DNA of 64,000 nucleotides, taken from NCBI RefSeq assembly GCF_007741535.1, contig NZ_CP036525.1, positions 930,001-994,000 of the forward strand, given 5' to 3'. The translations under genes and the position numbers were made by a program. The notes beneath the pieces are model-generated. The model had not been told where the DNA came from. It saw nothing but the letters and a program-made list of their open reading frames with translations, and did not search any database. Positions 30,577 to 40,174 of this stretch are shown here, piece by piece. Source of the stretch: Rubripirellula lacrimiformis. Lineage in GTDB: Bacteria; Planctomycetota; Planctomycetia; Pirellulales; Pirellulaceae. Position 1 is the stretch's first letter. Every line of letters begins with the position of its first letter.

Positions 30577-31359
30577 GTGTGTGGCCGACTGACCCTTCGT
30601 TCGCCGCCGACACAGTGGTGCCAGCAATTTTTGCCCCACGTTGATCCGGACGGGTTGGATTGGGGCGATGCGGCGCGATTCAACATCGCCCCCACACAGC
30701 CGGTCTTGTGCGTTCTGCAGCCTGGGCCTGCGGAAACGGCGACCACCGCCATGATCCGCTGGGGACTCGTGCCCGCCTGGTCCGACGATCCAGGCGTCGG
30801 CAGTCGGATGATCAACGCCCGCAGCGAAACCGTCGACACCAAACCCTCGTTTCGATCCGCCTTCGCACGCCAACGCTGCTTGGTGCTGGCCGATGGCTAT
30901 TACGAGTGGAAAACGGTCGGCAAAACGAAACAGCCCTACCTGATTCAACCGCCCGAACTCGATGGCACGCAATCGCCTGGATCAGGCACGCCTGGATCAG
31001 AAACGCGTGGATCAGAAACGCCTGGATCAGGCACCGTGTTGGTGATGGCTGGATTGTGGGACACCCATCCAACGATCGTGGTCGATGGGCAACCGCTGCG
31101 GACCTGCACGATTCTGACCACGGCGGCCAACCCCATCACGCGACCGATTCATGATCGCATGCCGGTGTTGTTGGACGTCGATCGCGGTCGCCACTGGATC
31201 AATCCCGAATTCGACGATCGCGCAGCTTTGAAATCCTGGTGCCTGTCGCCCAGCGAGATCGAATTGGCGGTTCGTCCGGTCCAACGCTATGTCAACAACG
31301 CCCGTCACGAAGGACCACGCTGCATCGATCCACCCCAGGATGAAAGGCTGCTGTTCTGA
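30577..31359 (+). CDS. SRAP-domain (HMCES/YedK-type) DNA-protein crosslink peptidase
   Basis: I start at GTG 30577. The active-site Cys of this family must be residue 2 after Met removal, and only this codon gives (M)CGRLTL; the frame extends upstream to 30412 but that would bury the Cys at residue 57. The 260-residue product keeps the other family motifs: FNIAPTQPVL, WGLVPAW, INARSET, ADGYYEW and HDRMPV. SRAP proteins form a thiazolidine crosslink with abasic sites in single-stranded DNA. Residues about 134-153 are a Gly/Ser/Thr insert made of four 15-bp repeats, inside the domain. Confidence 0.93.
   Translation: MCGRLTLRSPPTQWCQQFLPHVDPDGLDWGDAARFNIAPTQPVLCVLQPGPAETATTAMIRWGLVPAWSDDPGVGSRMINARSETVDTKPSFRSAFARQRCLVLADGYYEWKTVGKTKQPYLIQPPELDGTQSPGSGTPGSETRGSETPGSGTVLVMAGLWDTHPTIVVDGQPLRTCTILTTAANPITRPIHDRMPVLLDVDRGRHWINPEFDDRAALKSWCLSPSEIELAVRPVQRYVNNARHEGPRCIDPPQDERLLF
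30976..31035 (+). repeat. Four 15-bp tandem repeats inside the SRAP gene
   Basis: The units are CCTGGATCAGGCACG, CCTGGATCAGAAACG, CGTGGATCAGAAACG and CCTGGATCAGGCACC. They encode PGSGT, PGSET, RGSET and PGSGT, forming a flexible loop between the YYEW part and the LVMAGLWDTHP part of the SRAP fold. The length keeps the frame, so it is a repeat expansion tolerated within the protein. Confidence 0.9.
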
Positions 31360-31668
31360 CCGCTGCTTCTGCGCCGGCCGCATTTGCGATTGGGGGATAC
31401 CGACGGAGGCCGCTGTCGCCCGGTTGCGCCGCAGTGATCCGATTGGTGTCACGAAGCAGCCGTTTGTTTTGCCCAGATGTATCCGGCGGCGCATTCGTTA
31501 CGACCCAGCCGATCCGGTAAATTGGTGACTTCCGTCTAACGAATACGTCCATCCCGCCATCCAGGGCGATCTGGACATTCACGGCTGACACACTCCACTG
31601 GACCACGCAAGGGAATCGATAGGGAAACAGAGGCATCTCCCCCCCATCCAAACCTTTTGGCGACCCAT

Positions 31669-32550
31669 ATGCGTTACCTTTCATGGATTGCGATCATCGC
31701 AGTCGGATTGCTGTCGTCGACCAGTGCGTCGGCGCAAAGCACGATCTCGGACGACCCATTCGAACTGACCTTCGGGAAAGCGTTTTGGGGTGCTTTGTTG
31801 CCTGAATACAAAGTGGGAACCGACGCCAATGGAGGCAACGCCTTCCAAGACGACGGTGACACGCTCGGTGCGATGTGGGAACTGAAAGCGGTCCAACGTT
31901 TCTTGTGGACGCGAACCAGTTTTGAAACGCGTGCGTTCTACGGTTTGGCCAACGCCAATTCCAATGCCAACCCGATTGATGTCGATGTTGCCAATCCGTT
32001 GACCGGAGCCAACAGCGCGTTGTCGGGCGGCAACAGCCACCTGGATGCCGATGTGGATCACTACGGTTTTGATTTCGCATTGCGGGATACCTGGCGAACC
32101 CGTTTCGGCGGCCTGTCCGCAGGATGTTCGTTCAACTACATGGCCTTCGACCAAGACTTCAATGTCGAATATGGCGGGAACCGTCTGTTCCGCGAAGAAC
32201 TGGATTCGGACTTCGTCGGCGGCAAAGGCTTTGTCGGCTGGGACGGAATCTTCCTAGGACGCAAAAGCAACCTGGACTTCTCGGTTGGCTACTTTGATAT
32301 GGACGCCGACTACAACTTCGTTGGCGGCACGATCGCTGGAACCGGCACTGATTCGATCAGCAAGAATTCAACGACGGTCGAGGCCCTGTTCACCACTCGC
32401 CAACAAATGGGCGGATGGCAAGTCGGTTTCACCACCGGTGTGATGTACATCTCCGATATGCCGACGATCGAACACGACGTTGCTGGGATCGCATCCTTGA
32501 ATACCGATGATGCGGTCACGATCCGAGCCATGGTCGAGATCGTCCTATAG
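31669..32550 (+). CDS. Outer-membrane beta-barrel-like secreted protein
   Basis: The start at ATG 31669 begins a signal peptide (MRYLSWIAIIAVGLLSSTSA, then SAQ). The product is 293 residues. After that, repeated amphipathic strands alternate aromatic and polar residues (YGLANANSNANPID; DHYGFDFALRDTWRTRFGGL; GWQVGFTTGVMYISDM), a pattern typical of a porin-like or opacity-type barrel. The C-terminus IRAMVEIVL ends on an aliphatic rather than an aromatic residue. No family assignment is possible from sequence alone. It stands alone between the SRAP gene and a MITE remnant. Confidence 0.6.
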   Translation: MRYLSWIAIIAVGLLSSTSASAQSTISDDPFELTFGKAFWGALLPEYKVGTDANGGNAFQDDGDTLGAMWELKAVQRFLWTRTSFETRAFYGLANANSNANPIDVDVANPLTGANSALSGGNSHLDADVDHYGFDFALRDTWRTRFGGLSAGCSFNYMAFDQDFNVEYGGNRLFREELDSDFVGGKGFVGWDGIFLGRKSNLDFSVGYFDMDADYNFVGGTIAGTGTDSISKNSTTVEALFTTRQQMGGWQVGFTTGVMYISDMPTIEHDVAGIASLNTDDAVTIRAMVEIVL

Positions 32551-32628
32551 GTCCATCAACCTAGTCGCCTGCGGCCATCTCAGTCGCCGTCTTCGTCCGC
32601 GGTCGCGCACCGCGGTGGACGACAGGTT

Positions 32629-32678
32629 TAGCGACGAGCGATCAATCAGTGTCGCGATTCAAGTCATCTCGCCCCGCC
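32629..32678 (+). repeat. Left-end fragment of a MITE-like element
   Basis: The sequence AGCGACGAGCGATCAATCAG and the following 30 bases match the left end of the elements at 44043 and 60607 (allowing a few substitutions). The right terminal repeat is missing here. The rest of the gap 32551-32997 shows no gene. Confidence 0.75.
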
Positions 32679-32997
32679 TCGCTTCTTTCCTGCGGAAATC
32701 TCCGCAGAACCGACCGAGCGGTCGAAAAATCTGAAACTTTCTTGCTCTCTGCTCCGACCAGCGCTGCCGCAAATGGGTGCCAATGTTTCGCTAGTTCGAT
32801 TTTAGGAGGCGATCGAGCACCTACTGGATTCGACCGCCGGACCCTGCCGTGGCTTTACGTAACCTTCATCTTTTGATCGTCCCTACTTCATCTTGTCTCT
32901 GTATTGTCCGCGTCCATCAGCAGGTCGTTCCATTTCGGTTCGATTGCAAACGGGACACAACACACAAGACAATTCAATGAATTTCGAAGGGCGGTTT

Positions 32998-34026
32998 ATG
33001 AGCGATAAGGCGGAAATGTCGCAGGCATGCGGTTGCCCCAAAGAACAGACGATGCTGGGCGGATTCCGTTTCAGTGCACCGCGTCGTCGATCACCGTCGA
33101 CCGATCGATGGGCATTCACCTTGGTGGAACTGTTGGTCGTGATCGCGATCATCGGCGTGTTGATCGGGTTGCTGCTGCCCGCGGTTCAGGCGGCACGGGA
33201 AGCATCGCGGCGGATGTCATGTGGCAACAACCTGAAACAGATCGCCCTGGCCACGCACAGCTATCACGACAAGTTTCGGAAGATGCCCTACGGCTGGGAC
33301 CAACGTGGGACCGCCTGGAGTGCACACCTGTTGCCACAGATCGAACAAGGATCGCTCTACGATACGTTGGTGTTCCAAGAATCGGGGCCGGGCAACTGGG
33401 CCTACGACGACGGCAATAACGAGAAAGCAGCCGGGACCTACATCGCAACCTATCGCTGTCCCAGCATGGCGATTCCCATTCACTTCGACAACAACGGAAT
33501 CCCGGATCGAGTCCCCGCTAGTTACCGAGGCAGCGCGGGCACCGAGTCCAGTTCGGACGATACCAGCACGGCGCTGCCGGGGACGAAGGCGCTCGAAGAT
33601 ATCGATCAAGACGGCATCTTTTATGCCTGCAGCCAAACTCGATTCCGTGACATCCTGGACGGGACCAGCCACACGATCATGATCGGCGAATCGTATACCG
33701 ATCCACGGTTCGTCAAAGACGGTCAAGCGATGGATTACTGGAACATCGGTTCGCCCAGTGCCGATCCATGCCGCTGTGACGGTGGGACTGGCGGGACCGA
33801 ATTTTCGGAGCTTGTCGGAACCACGATCGCACCGATCAATGCACGCCGTACTCAGCCCACGCTGCATGGCCGGTTGATGGAACTTTCGTTCGGCAGTTAC
33901 CACGTCGGCGGAGCGTACTTTGCACTTTGTGACGGATCGATTCAGTTCATCTCGGAATCGATTGATCAAGAAGTCTACACCGGGCTGGGGTCTCGCAACG
34001 GACTCGAACTGCCCGGCGACTTCTAA
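32998..34026 (+). CDS. DUF1559 secreted protein with prepilin-type N-terminus
   Basis: The family motif AFTLVELLVVIAIIGVLIGL appears at about residue 39 from ATG 32998 (MSDKAEM), which has GAAGG a few bases upstream; ATG 33052 would place it closer to the N-terminus and ATG 32977 further away. The motif is followed by LLPAVQAAREASRRMSCGNN. The rest is the DUF1559 beta-rich domain, closing with SYHVGGAYFALCDGSIQFIS. Family members form prepilin-like surface proteins of unknown function. The next gene is a lipoprotein with a regulatory-like domain 55 bp downstream, a frequent pair in planctomycetes. Confidence 0.92.
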   Translation: MSDKAEMSQACGCPKEQTMLGGFRFSAPRRRSPSTDRWAFTLVELLVVIAIIGVLIGLLLPAVQAAREASRRMSCGNNLKQIALATHSYHDKFRKMPYGWDQRGTAWSAHLLPQIEQGSLYDTLVFQESGPGNWAYDDGNNEKAAGTYIATYRCPSMAIPIHFDNNGIPDRVPASYRGSAGTESSSDDTSTALPGTKALEDIDQDGIFYACSQTRFRDILDGTSHTIMIGESYTDPRFVKDGQAMDYWNIGSPSADPCRCDGGTGGTEFSELVGTTIAPINARRTQPTLHGRLMELSFGSYHVGGAYFALCDGSIQFISESIDQEVYTGLGSRNGLELPGDF

Positions 34027-34081
34027 TCTCCTTCGCCGTTGCTGACTACTGAAAGTATTCCAAATATATGAGTTTGCGTTG

Positions 34082-34597
34082 ATGAATGACAAAGTAAATC
34101 CGATCTGCCATTGGGCTGTGGCGACCGCGTTGATGGCAGTCGTCGGCTGTGGAAACGGATTGGACACCGACTACAGTTCGCTGGGGTTGGTGCCGATTTC
34201 GGGGCAGGTGACGATCGATGGCCAACCACTGGCGGGCGCCGTGGTCTTCTTCGAAGCCGCGGACCTGACTCAGGCCTATGCGACCACGGACGATACCGGG
34301 CACTATCAGTTGAAGTTCAACAGCGAAGTGCATGGTGTCACGGTAGGCCCCAAGATCGTTCGGATCAGTACGACGGCAAGCACCGGAGAAGTCGGGAACG
34401 AACTGGCCGAAGATGACGACGACGAGGCGCCCACGCGTCGCCGCCGTCCAACCAAAAAGGTCGTCGATCCCAACGAACGGGTGCCAGCGGTTTACAACGA
34501 AGACTCGCTGCTGAAGGTCCAGGTCGCCGAACAAGATTCGACGATCAATTTCCGGCTGACCAGCGACGGCAAGCCGGTTTCGCCCGAGAAGGCGTGA
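34082..34597 (+). CDS. Small lipoprotein with carboxypeptidase-regulatory-like (Ig-fold) domain
   Basis: Translation from ATG 34082 gives 171 residues. A short hydrophobic segment ends at ALMAVVGCGNG, a good lipobox. The domain begins VPISGQVTIDGQPLAGAVVF and GHYQLKFNSEVHGVTVGPKI, the pattern of carboxypeptidase-regulatory-like beta-sandwiches common beside DUF1559 genes. An acidic then basic stretch (EDDDDEAPTRRRRPTKK) separates it from a C-terminal strand. Probably an envelope lipoprotein; the function is not known. Confidence 0.85.
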   Translation: MNDKVNPICHWAVATALMAVVGCGNGLDTDYSSLGLVPISGQVTIDGQPLAGAVVFFEAADLTQAYATTDDTGHYQLKFNSEVHGVTVGPKIVRISTTASTGEVGNELAEDDDDEAPTRRRRPTKKVVDPNERVPAVYNEDSLLKVQVAEQDSTINFRLTSDGKPVSPEKA

Positions 34598-34621
34598 CAC
34601 GTCGGCAATGGCAGGATGGAC

Positions 34622-35290
34622 ATGCTTTCGTCCCTCCGGGACTTGCGGACGGCTAGCCACGCAGTGGCGATAGCTCTTTGCCGTGGACCTTGGTCCACGG
34701 TGCCTGCACCGGCGTCGCGACTCCTTTTCCAGCCGCTTTGATTGCCGCTTTTCGCGGCGATCAGTGCGGCAGGAAAAGAGAAGGGTTGTTCTCACGGGGT
34801 ACCGGTGGTCGAGACCACCGGCACGATGCTTTCGTCCCTCCGGGACTTGGGGACGGCTAGCCACGCAGTGGCGCTAGCTCTTTGCCGTGGACCTTGGTCC
34901 ACGGTGCCTGCACCGGCGTCGCGACTCCTTTTCCTGCCGCTTTGATTGCCGCTTTTCGCGGCGATCCGTGCGGCAGGAAAAGAATGGGTTGTTCTCGCGG
35001 GGTACCGGTGGTCGAGACCACCGGCACGATGCTTTCGTCCCTCCGGGACTTGCGGACGGCTAGCCACGCAGTGGCGCTAGCTCTTTGCCGTGGACCTTGG
35101 TCCACGGTGCCTTCACCGGCGTCGCGACTCCTTTTCCTGCCGCTCTGATTGCCGCTTTTCGCGGCGATCAGTGCGGCAGGAAAAGAGATGGGTTGTTCTC
35201 ACGGGGTACCGGTGGTCGAGACCACCGGCACGATGCTTTCGTCCCTCCGGCACTTGCGGACGGATAGCCACGCAGTGGCGATAGCCCCCA
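34622..35290 (+). repeat. Tandem array of a 203-204 bp hairpin-rich unit (about 3.3 copies)
   Basis: The word ATGCTTTCGTCCCTCCG recurs at 34622, 34826, 35029 and 35233, a spacing of 204, 203 and 204 bases. Each unit holds several perfect or near-perfect palindromes, such as CCGTGGACCTTGGTCCACGG, ACCGGTGGTCGAGACCACCG, GCCACGCAGTGGC and CCGCTTTTCGCGG. Copies are nearly identical, so the array is recent. Open frames across it are by-products of the repeat. It lies between the lipoprotein gene and the methyltransferase gene. Confidence 0.95.
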
Positions 35291-35445
35291 TGCCGGTGTG
35301 CCTTGGCCACCGGTACCGATCTCCCGGGGCGGTGACTTTTTGGTCTGACGCTGTCGCTGCACAATCTGGTATCTGTGAAGGGCGATCCGGGTGTTCGGCG
35401 TTCCCGATGCACGTCCAGTCTTCATTCCAACCAGAGTTTCTTCCG

Positions 35446-36771
35446 ATGGGCATCCCCTTTTCATCGAAATCACAGCTCGATTCAATCGTCGAGATTCTGC
35501 AAAGCGTTGCAGGGCCGCTGGACATGAATGTCAGCGTCAAACTGTGGGACGGTCGTGTGGTCCCGCTGGGAAAGAACGCGGACGGAAAGCTGACGATCTC
35601 CATCTCCGGTCCCGGCGTCATCGGGTCCCTGGTTCGGCGTCCAACCTTGGAAACGCTGGTTCGTCTGTACGCGACCGGACACATCGCATTCGATGGCGGT
35701 GATCTGATTGAGTTCACGCACGCCTTTCGAACCGAACGATCCAATCGTCGCGAGCTGAAAAAAATCAGCAAGACCATGCTGGTCAAACGAACCTTGCCGT
35801 TCCTGTTCGCCAAAACGAATGTCGCGGACGTTCAACACGGATTCAAGGACGACGCGATCGGTCGCAACGAATCCAAACGCAACAACACCGACTATATCCA
35901 GTTCCATTACGACGTGGGCAACGATTTCTACAAGCTGTTTCTCGGCGAAGAGATGCAGTACACCTGCGGCTACTTCACCGACTGGTCCAACTCGCTTGAT
36001 CAAGCCCAACACGACAAGTTGGACATGATCTGTCGCAAACTGCAATTGCAGCCGGGCGAAAAGATGCTGGACATCGGCTGCGGTTGGGGCGGGCTGATCT
36101 GTCACGCCGCTCAGAACTTTGGCGTCAAGGCTCACGGCGTGACGTTGTCTCAAGAACAACATGACTTCGCCCAAGCAAAGATTCAACGACTCGGTTTGCA
36201 AGACCAGGTCAGTGTTGAAATCTGTGACTACGCAGATCATCAAGGCACCTACGACAAGATCAGTAGCATTGGCATGTCCGAACACATCGGCGCCGCCAAC
36301 TACCCACGGTATTTCCAAAAGATCAATTCGATGCTGCGGGATCGCGGCGTGATGCTGAACCACGCGATCGCACGTCGAGCGAAGAGTTCTAAGCGGGCTG
36401 CCAAGCGGATTCGGCCCGAACGGCAGTTCATCTTGAAGTACATCTTCCCAGGTTCTGAACTGACCCCGGTTGGTCAAACCACCGACTGCCTGGAGAACAC
36501 CGGCTTCGAAGTTCACGACGTCGAATCGTGGCGCGAACACTATGCCCACACCACTCGATTCTGGTGCCAAAATCTATCGGCTAACCGCGATCAAGCGATC
36601 GAGATGGTCGGCTTGGAACGGTACAATTTGTGGGTCGCCTACCTGGCTGGCGCTTCGGCTGGTTTCACCGCCGGTTCCATCAAGCTTTATCAGGTGGTCG
36701 CGACCAAGCGAGCGGGCAAGGGATTGTCGGGAATGCCACCCACTCGCGAACACATGTACCGCGCCGCGTAG
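35446..36771 (+). CDS. Cyclopropane-fatty-acyl-phospholipid synthase-type SAM methyltransferase
   Basis: I start at ATG 35446 (MGIPFSSKSQ); ATG 35407 is possible, and the frame running back to 35149 is made of the repeat array. The 441 residues contain an N-terminal substrate domain (MNVSVKLWDGRVVPLG) and the methyltransferase (HYDVGNDFYKLFLGEEMQYT; the SAM motif LDIGCGWGGL; GVTLSQEQHDFA; SIGMSEHIG). These are hallmark motifs of the CFA synthase family, which adds a methylene group from S-adenosylmethionine to unsaturated phospholipid chains. Some homologues instead methylate or modify other lipids, so the product is not certain. Confidence 0.93.
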   Translation: MGIPFSSKSQLDSIVEILQSVAGPLDMNVSVKLWDGRVVPLGKNADGKLTISISGPGVIGSLVRRPTLETLVRLYATGHIAFDGGDLIEFTHAFRTERSNRRELKKISKTMLVKRTLPFLFAKTNVADVQHGFKDDAIGRNESKRNNTDYIQFHYDVGNDFYKLFLGEEMQYTCGYFTDWSNSLDQAQHDKLDMICRKLQLQPGEKMLDIGCGWGGLICHAAQNFGVKAHGVTLSQEQHDFAQAKIQRLGLQDQVSVEICDYADHQGTYDKISSIGMSEHIGAANYPRYFQKINSMLRDRGVMLNHAIARRAKSSKRAAKRIRPERQFILKYIFPGSELTPVGQTTDCLENTGFEVHDVESWREHYAHTTRFWCQNLSANRDQAIEMVGLERYNLWVAYLAGASAGFTAGSIKLYQVVATKRAGKGLSGMPPTREHMYRAA

Positions 36772-37217
36772 CATTCGGCCGCCACGGTTGAATCTTTCGT
36801 GGCGAGTTTGTGTGCCATCGCACGACACCGCCATCATGTTCAGGGGATGCTGCTGAAGCGTTCGGGCGCATCGCCCGGGCCAATCGATGGCCCCCAATCG
36901 ATGGCTCCCAATCGATGCGTCCCCAATCGATGGCCCCAATCCGTCACCGGGCTGCCCACTTGGCGACCCGGGCTTGCGCACAAACAGACAGGCACGTGCG
37001 ATACCTGCGCACATGTGGGCAGGCACCGCCGATTCTGACCAGAAAGCAAGCCGTTTTCGCCGGTTCTACGCTGGGGCGGTGCGCGGCCCGGCAGTGGTAC
37101 GTGAATTGCTTTGACAGGGGTCACGTCGGACAAACGCATCGCCCAAATCGCTTGGTCCCCATGTTGGGGGATGGCGAATGGGATGCCCACGTGATCGTGA
37201 ATAGGAAACGCAAGTCG
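36772..37217. other. Intergenic with short CCCAATCGATGGC repeats
   Basis: Between the methyltransferase and the ABM gene, four tandem copies of a 13-14 bp unit (CCCAATCGATGGC, with variants) lie at about 36879-36940. The rest shows no gene; the long frame reaching back to 36810 is in front of the ABM start and not supported. Confidence 0.6.
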
Positions 37218-37511
37218 ATGTCAGAATCTTTGGTTGTCGTAGCCAGCCTTACCGCCAATGCAGGATCCGGGGACGAACTGTTCGCGGCGATCGCCAGCAT
37301 CATCCAGGCTTCCAGAGCCGAAGCGGGCTGTCAAAGCTACATCTGTCACCGAAACATCGAAAACGCAGATGAAATCGTGGTGTACGAAGTGTGGGATGAC
37401 GAAGCCGCTCTGCAGAAGCACTCCCAAAGCGAACACTTCCAGCGGTTTCTAAGTGAGGCGAAGCCGGTCTTGAAGGACTTGGATGTCAAAAAGCTGACGG
37501 TCCAGCCCTAG
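37218..37511 (+). CDS. Antibiotic biosynthesis monooxygenase (ABM) domain protein
   Basis: From ATG 37218 the product is 97 residues, the usual ABM length. It has the dimeric alpha-beta barrel pattern: LVVVASLTANAGSGDELFAA, then SRAEAGCQSYICHRNIENAD, then VVYEVWDDEAALQKHSQSEH. Small ABM proteins include quinol monooxygenases and related enzymes that need no cofactor; here the substrate is unknown. It precedes two MDR oxidoreductases on the same strand, 380 bp upstream of the first, so a shared role in quinone or aldehyde handling is possible. Confidence 0.9.
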   Translation: MSESLVVVASLTANAGSGDELFAAIASIIQASRAEAGCQSYICHRNIENADEIVVYEVWDDEAALQKHSQSEHFQRFLSEAKPVLKDLDVKKLTVQP

Positions 37512-37891
37512 AAAGACGGAATCTGCGTCCAACGATGCGGGACGTTTCTTCCAACCGCGGTTTGGATCGACGTGTCGCGTTCGCCGTCGCATTTTGAAAT
37601 CGATCAGCCATCCGATGTCGACTTCGGTTCACGCCGGATTTTGACGCCCGGAATCGTCAGCAAAGTCATGCTTCGAACGAGCAAGATTTCGGGGCCATCG
37701 ATCGGGGCACCGCGGGCTGAATCGCGGCCACCATAGGGAACTGGCACTGCACGGTCGCAGCTACCAATCGCAGCGGCTAATCGATACCGAACCTCTGGCA
37801 TCGCATCGACGCGAGGCGGTTGATGGCACTGCATCTACATTCCCGTCATTGATTCATCCAACCGAAATCAACCTCCAAAGAAAGTACAAAG
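37512..37891. other. Intergenic, no gene recognised
   Basis: 380 bases between the ABM gene and the first MDR gene. A minus frame at 37604-37834 (76 codons) has protein-like composition but no recognisable motif; I did not call it. Confidence 0.4.
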
Positions 37892-38899
37892 ATGAAAGCG
37901 ATCGGATACAAGCAAGCCGGACCGATTACGGCGCCCGAGTCATTGATCCAGTTTGACGCAGAGATGCCTCCGGTGGGTGCTCACGATTTGTTGGTCGAAG
38001 TTCGTGGGATCTCGGTCAATCCCGTGGACGTCAAAGTACGCGAGGGGAAGACGCCCGAAGACGGCACTCAGATCCTTGGCTACGACGCTGCCGGTGTGGT
38101 GACCGAAGTGGGCGATGATGTTCGTCTGTTCCAAGTCGGTGATGAAGTGTTCTATGCCGGTGACATCACTCGCCCTGGAACGAACGCCCAGTTCCATGCC
38201 GTTGACGAACGAATCGTCGGTCGCAAACCCAAGTCGCTTGGTTTTGCCGAGGCTGCTGGATTCCCGCTGACCTCTATCACAGCCTGGGAACTGTTGTTCG
38301 AATCGCTGGGCGTCAAAGAGGGCGAAGGCGATGGCGAAACCCTGTTGGTGGTCGGCGGTGCAGGCGGCGTTGGTTCGATCCTGATCCAACTGGCCAAGAA
38401 ACTGACCGGTCTGAACGTCGTTGCCACCGCATCGCGGCCAGACACGATCCAGTGGGTCCAGAAGATGGGGGCGGATCATGTGATCAACCACCGTCAATCG
38501 ATGGTGGACCAACTGAAATCGCTTGACTTGACGCCACGCTACGTTGCTTCGCTGACGGGAACCGCCGGCCACTTCGCCGAGATCATCGATCTGATCAAAC
38601 CACGCGGGCATGTTGCGTTCATCGATGACCCCGAGACTTTGGACATCAAGGCTGGCAAGCCCAAGGCCCTTAGTTTTGCTTGGGAATTCATGTTCGCTCG
38701 TTCGATGTTCCAAACCGACGACATCCAATACCAGCACGAATTGCTGAACCGTGTTTCGGAAATGATCGACGACGCAGTGCTGATCTCCACCGTCAACAAC
38801 AACCTTGGCAAACTGACCGTCGAAACGCTGAAAGATGCGCACGCCCAACAGGAAAGCGGCCGTGCGATCGGAAAGAATGTTCTAGACGGATTGAACTGA
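37892..38899 (+). CDS. Zinc-independent MDR oxidoreductase (quinone reductase / YhfP-like)
   Basis: The 335-residue protein has the medium-chain dehydrogenase/reductase fold. The N-terminal GroES-like part includes [20 protein letters not shown] and [15 protein letters not shown]. The Rossmann motif is [20 protein letters not shown], followed by [20 protein letters not shown] and [10 protein letters not shown]. The catalytic-zinc Cys/His set is lacking, as in quinone reductases and enoyl reductases. It probably uses NADPH to reduce a quinone or an unsaturated carbonyl. A second MDR gene of a different subfamily follows after 98 bp. Confidence 0.92.
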   Translation: MKAIGYKQAGPITAPESLIQFDAEMPPVGAHDLLVEVRGISVNPVDVKVREGKTPEDGTQILGYDAAGVVTEVGDDVRLFQVGDEVFYAGDITRPGTNAQFHAVDERIVGRKPKSLGFAEAAGFPLTSITAWELLFESLGVKEGEGDGETLLVVGGAGGVGSILIQLAKKLTGLNVVATASRPDTIQWVQKMGADHVINHRQSMVDQLKSLDLTPRYVASLTGTAGHFAEIIDLIKPRGHVAFIDDPETLDIKAGKPKALSFAWEFMFARSMFQTDDIQYQHELLNRVSEMIDDAVLISTVNNNLGKLTVETLKDAHAQQESGRAIGKNVLDGLN

Positions 38900-38997
38900 A
38901 CGAACAGAAATCGCCAAGCCCATGGCATTCCAAGACCTGGGCTTTGGTGATTGATCTGAACTGATACCAACCCCACTGAGTCTTTCGAGAAATACCT

Positions 38998-40035
38998 ATG
39001 TCACAGTCGTCCAAAACCAATCGTCGAATCGTCCTCAATTCGCGTCCTCACGGGGCTCCCACTTCCGATAACTTTCGATTGGAAAATGCGGATGTCCCAC
39101 AGCCCGGCGAAGGCCGAGTTTTGCTTCGCACGGTCTATCTGTCGCTGGATCCCTACATGCGTGGTCGCATGAGCGATTCGCCGTCGTATGCACCGCCCGT
39201 CGAGGTCGATGCGGTGATGGTCGGTGGCACGGTTTGCCGAGTCCTGCAGTCCAAGCATTCGGACTTTGCCGAGGGGGATTGGGTGTTGGCTAATACTGGA
39301 TGGCAAGACTATGCCGTTTCGGACGGCCAAGGGCTGGTGCCGCTGGGACAGGAACTGAAGCATCCATCCCGGTCGCTTGGCGTGCTCGGGATGCCTGGCT
39401 TCACCGCCTACATGGGGCTGCTTGACATTGGCAATCCTCAGCCGGGCGAAACGGTCGTGGTCGCTGCTGCGACCGGCGCGGTCGGATCGATCGTCGGCCA
39501 GATCGCAAAGCTAAAAGGGTGTCGTGTGGTGGGGATCGCCGGCGGGCCAAAGAAGTGCCAAACAGGCGTGGAGACGTTTGGCTTTGATGAATGCCTGGAT
39601 CACCATGCAGCCGATTTTGCCGATCAACTTGCCACCGCCTGTGGCGATGGGATCGACGTGTATTTTGAAAGTGTCGGTGGAAAGGTTTTCGACGCGGTGC
39701 TTCCACTGTTGAACGTCAAAGCCCGGATTCCCGTGTGTGGATTGATCGCACACTACAACGACACCGCATTGCCCGAAGGACCGGATCGGCTGCCACTGTT
39801 GATGCAGACCTTCTTGGTCCGGCGCATCAAAGCCCAGGGCTTCATCATCTTTGATGACTACGGCCCTCGCTACGACGAATTCCTAGCCGAAATGACCCCG
39901 TGGGTCGAACAGGGCAAGATCAAGTTCATCGAAGACGTTACCGATGGCCTGGAAAACGCACCCGAAGCATTCATCGGCCTACTAGAAGGCAAGAACTTCG
40001 GCAAACTCGTCGTCCGAGTCGGCGAAGACAAGTAG
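38998..40035 (+). CDS. NADP-dependent MDR oxidoreductase, CurA/YncB-like
   Basis: The 345-residue product opens like CurA and leukotriene-B4-dehydrogenase-type reductases (NRRIVLNSRPHGAP; LRTVYLSLDPYMRGRMS). It continues with GMPGFTAYMGLLDIG, the nucleotide-binding motif VVVAAATGAVGSIVGQIAKL, and GIDVYFESVGGKVFDAVLPL. The C-terminus (GKNFGKLVVRVGEDK) is also typical. Such enzymes reduce the double bond of alpha,beta-unsaturated carbonyls with NADPH. It lies downstream of another MDR gene and upstream of a repeat cluster. Confidence 0.94.
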   Translation: MSQSSKTNRRIVLNSRPHGAPTSDNFRLENADVPQPGEGRVLLRTVYLSLDPYMRGRMSDSPSYAPPVEVDAVMVGGTVCRVLQSKHSDFAEGDWVLANTGWQDYAVSDGQGLVPLGQELKHPSRSLGVLGMPGFTAYMGLLDIGNPQPGETVVVAAATGAVGSIVGQIAKLKGCRVVGIAGGPKKCQTGVETFGFDECLDHHAADFADQLATACGDGIDVYFESVGGKVFDAVLPLLNVKARIPVCGLIAHYNDTALPEGPDRLPLLMQTFLVRRIKAQGFIIFDDYGPRYDEFLAEMTPWVEQGKIKFIEDVTDGLENAPEAFIGLLEGKNFGKLVVRVGEDK

Positions 40036-40060
40036 CTCCCCCCGCTCGCACGCCAACCTC

Positions 40061-40156
40061 CGAGTCTCCGAGTCACCGAGTCTCCGAGTCACCCTGTCAC
40101 CCTGTCACCCTGTCACCCTGTCTCCCTGTCTCCCTGTCTCCCTGTCTCCCTGTCTC
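40061..40156 (+). repeat. Twelve-unit 8-bp minisatellite
   Basis: Twelve contiguous 8-base units: CGAGTCTC and CGAGTCAC alternate, then CCTGTCAC three times and CCTGTCTC five times. The change of unit along the array suggests stepwise slippage. It sits 25 bases after the CurA-like gene. Confidence 0.9.
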
Positions 40157-40174
40157 CACCGCTTTCCGCGGGCT

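Noticed and set aside
34678-35284. Short frames repeated across the 203-bp array
   Set aside because: Each unit gives the same short frame on both strands; by-products of the repeat.
35482-36570. 362-codon minus-strand frame over the methyltransferase gene
   Set aside because: Antisense shadow of a gene with intact SAM-binding motifs.
37604-37834. 76-codon minus frame as a gene
   Set aside because: No motif, no neighbour logic, and it overlaps the promoter region of the MDR gene.
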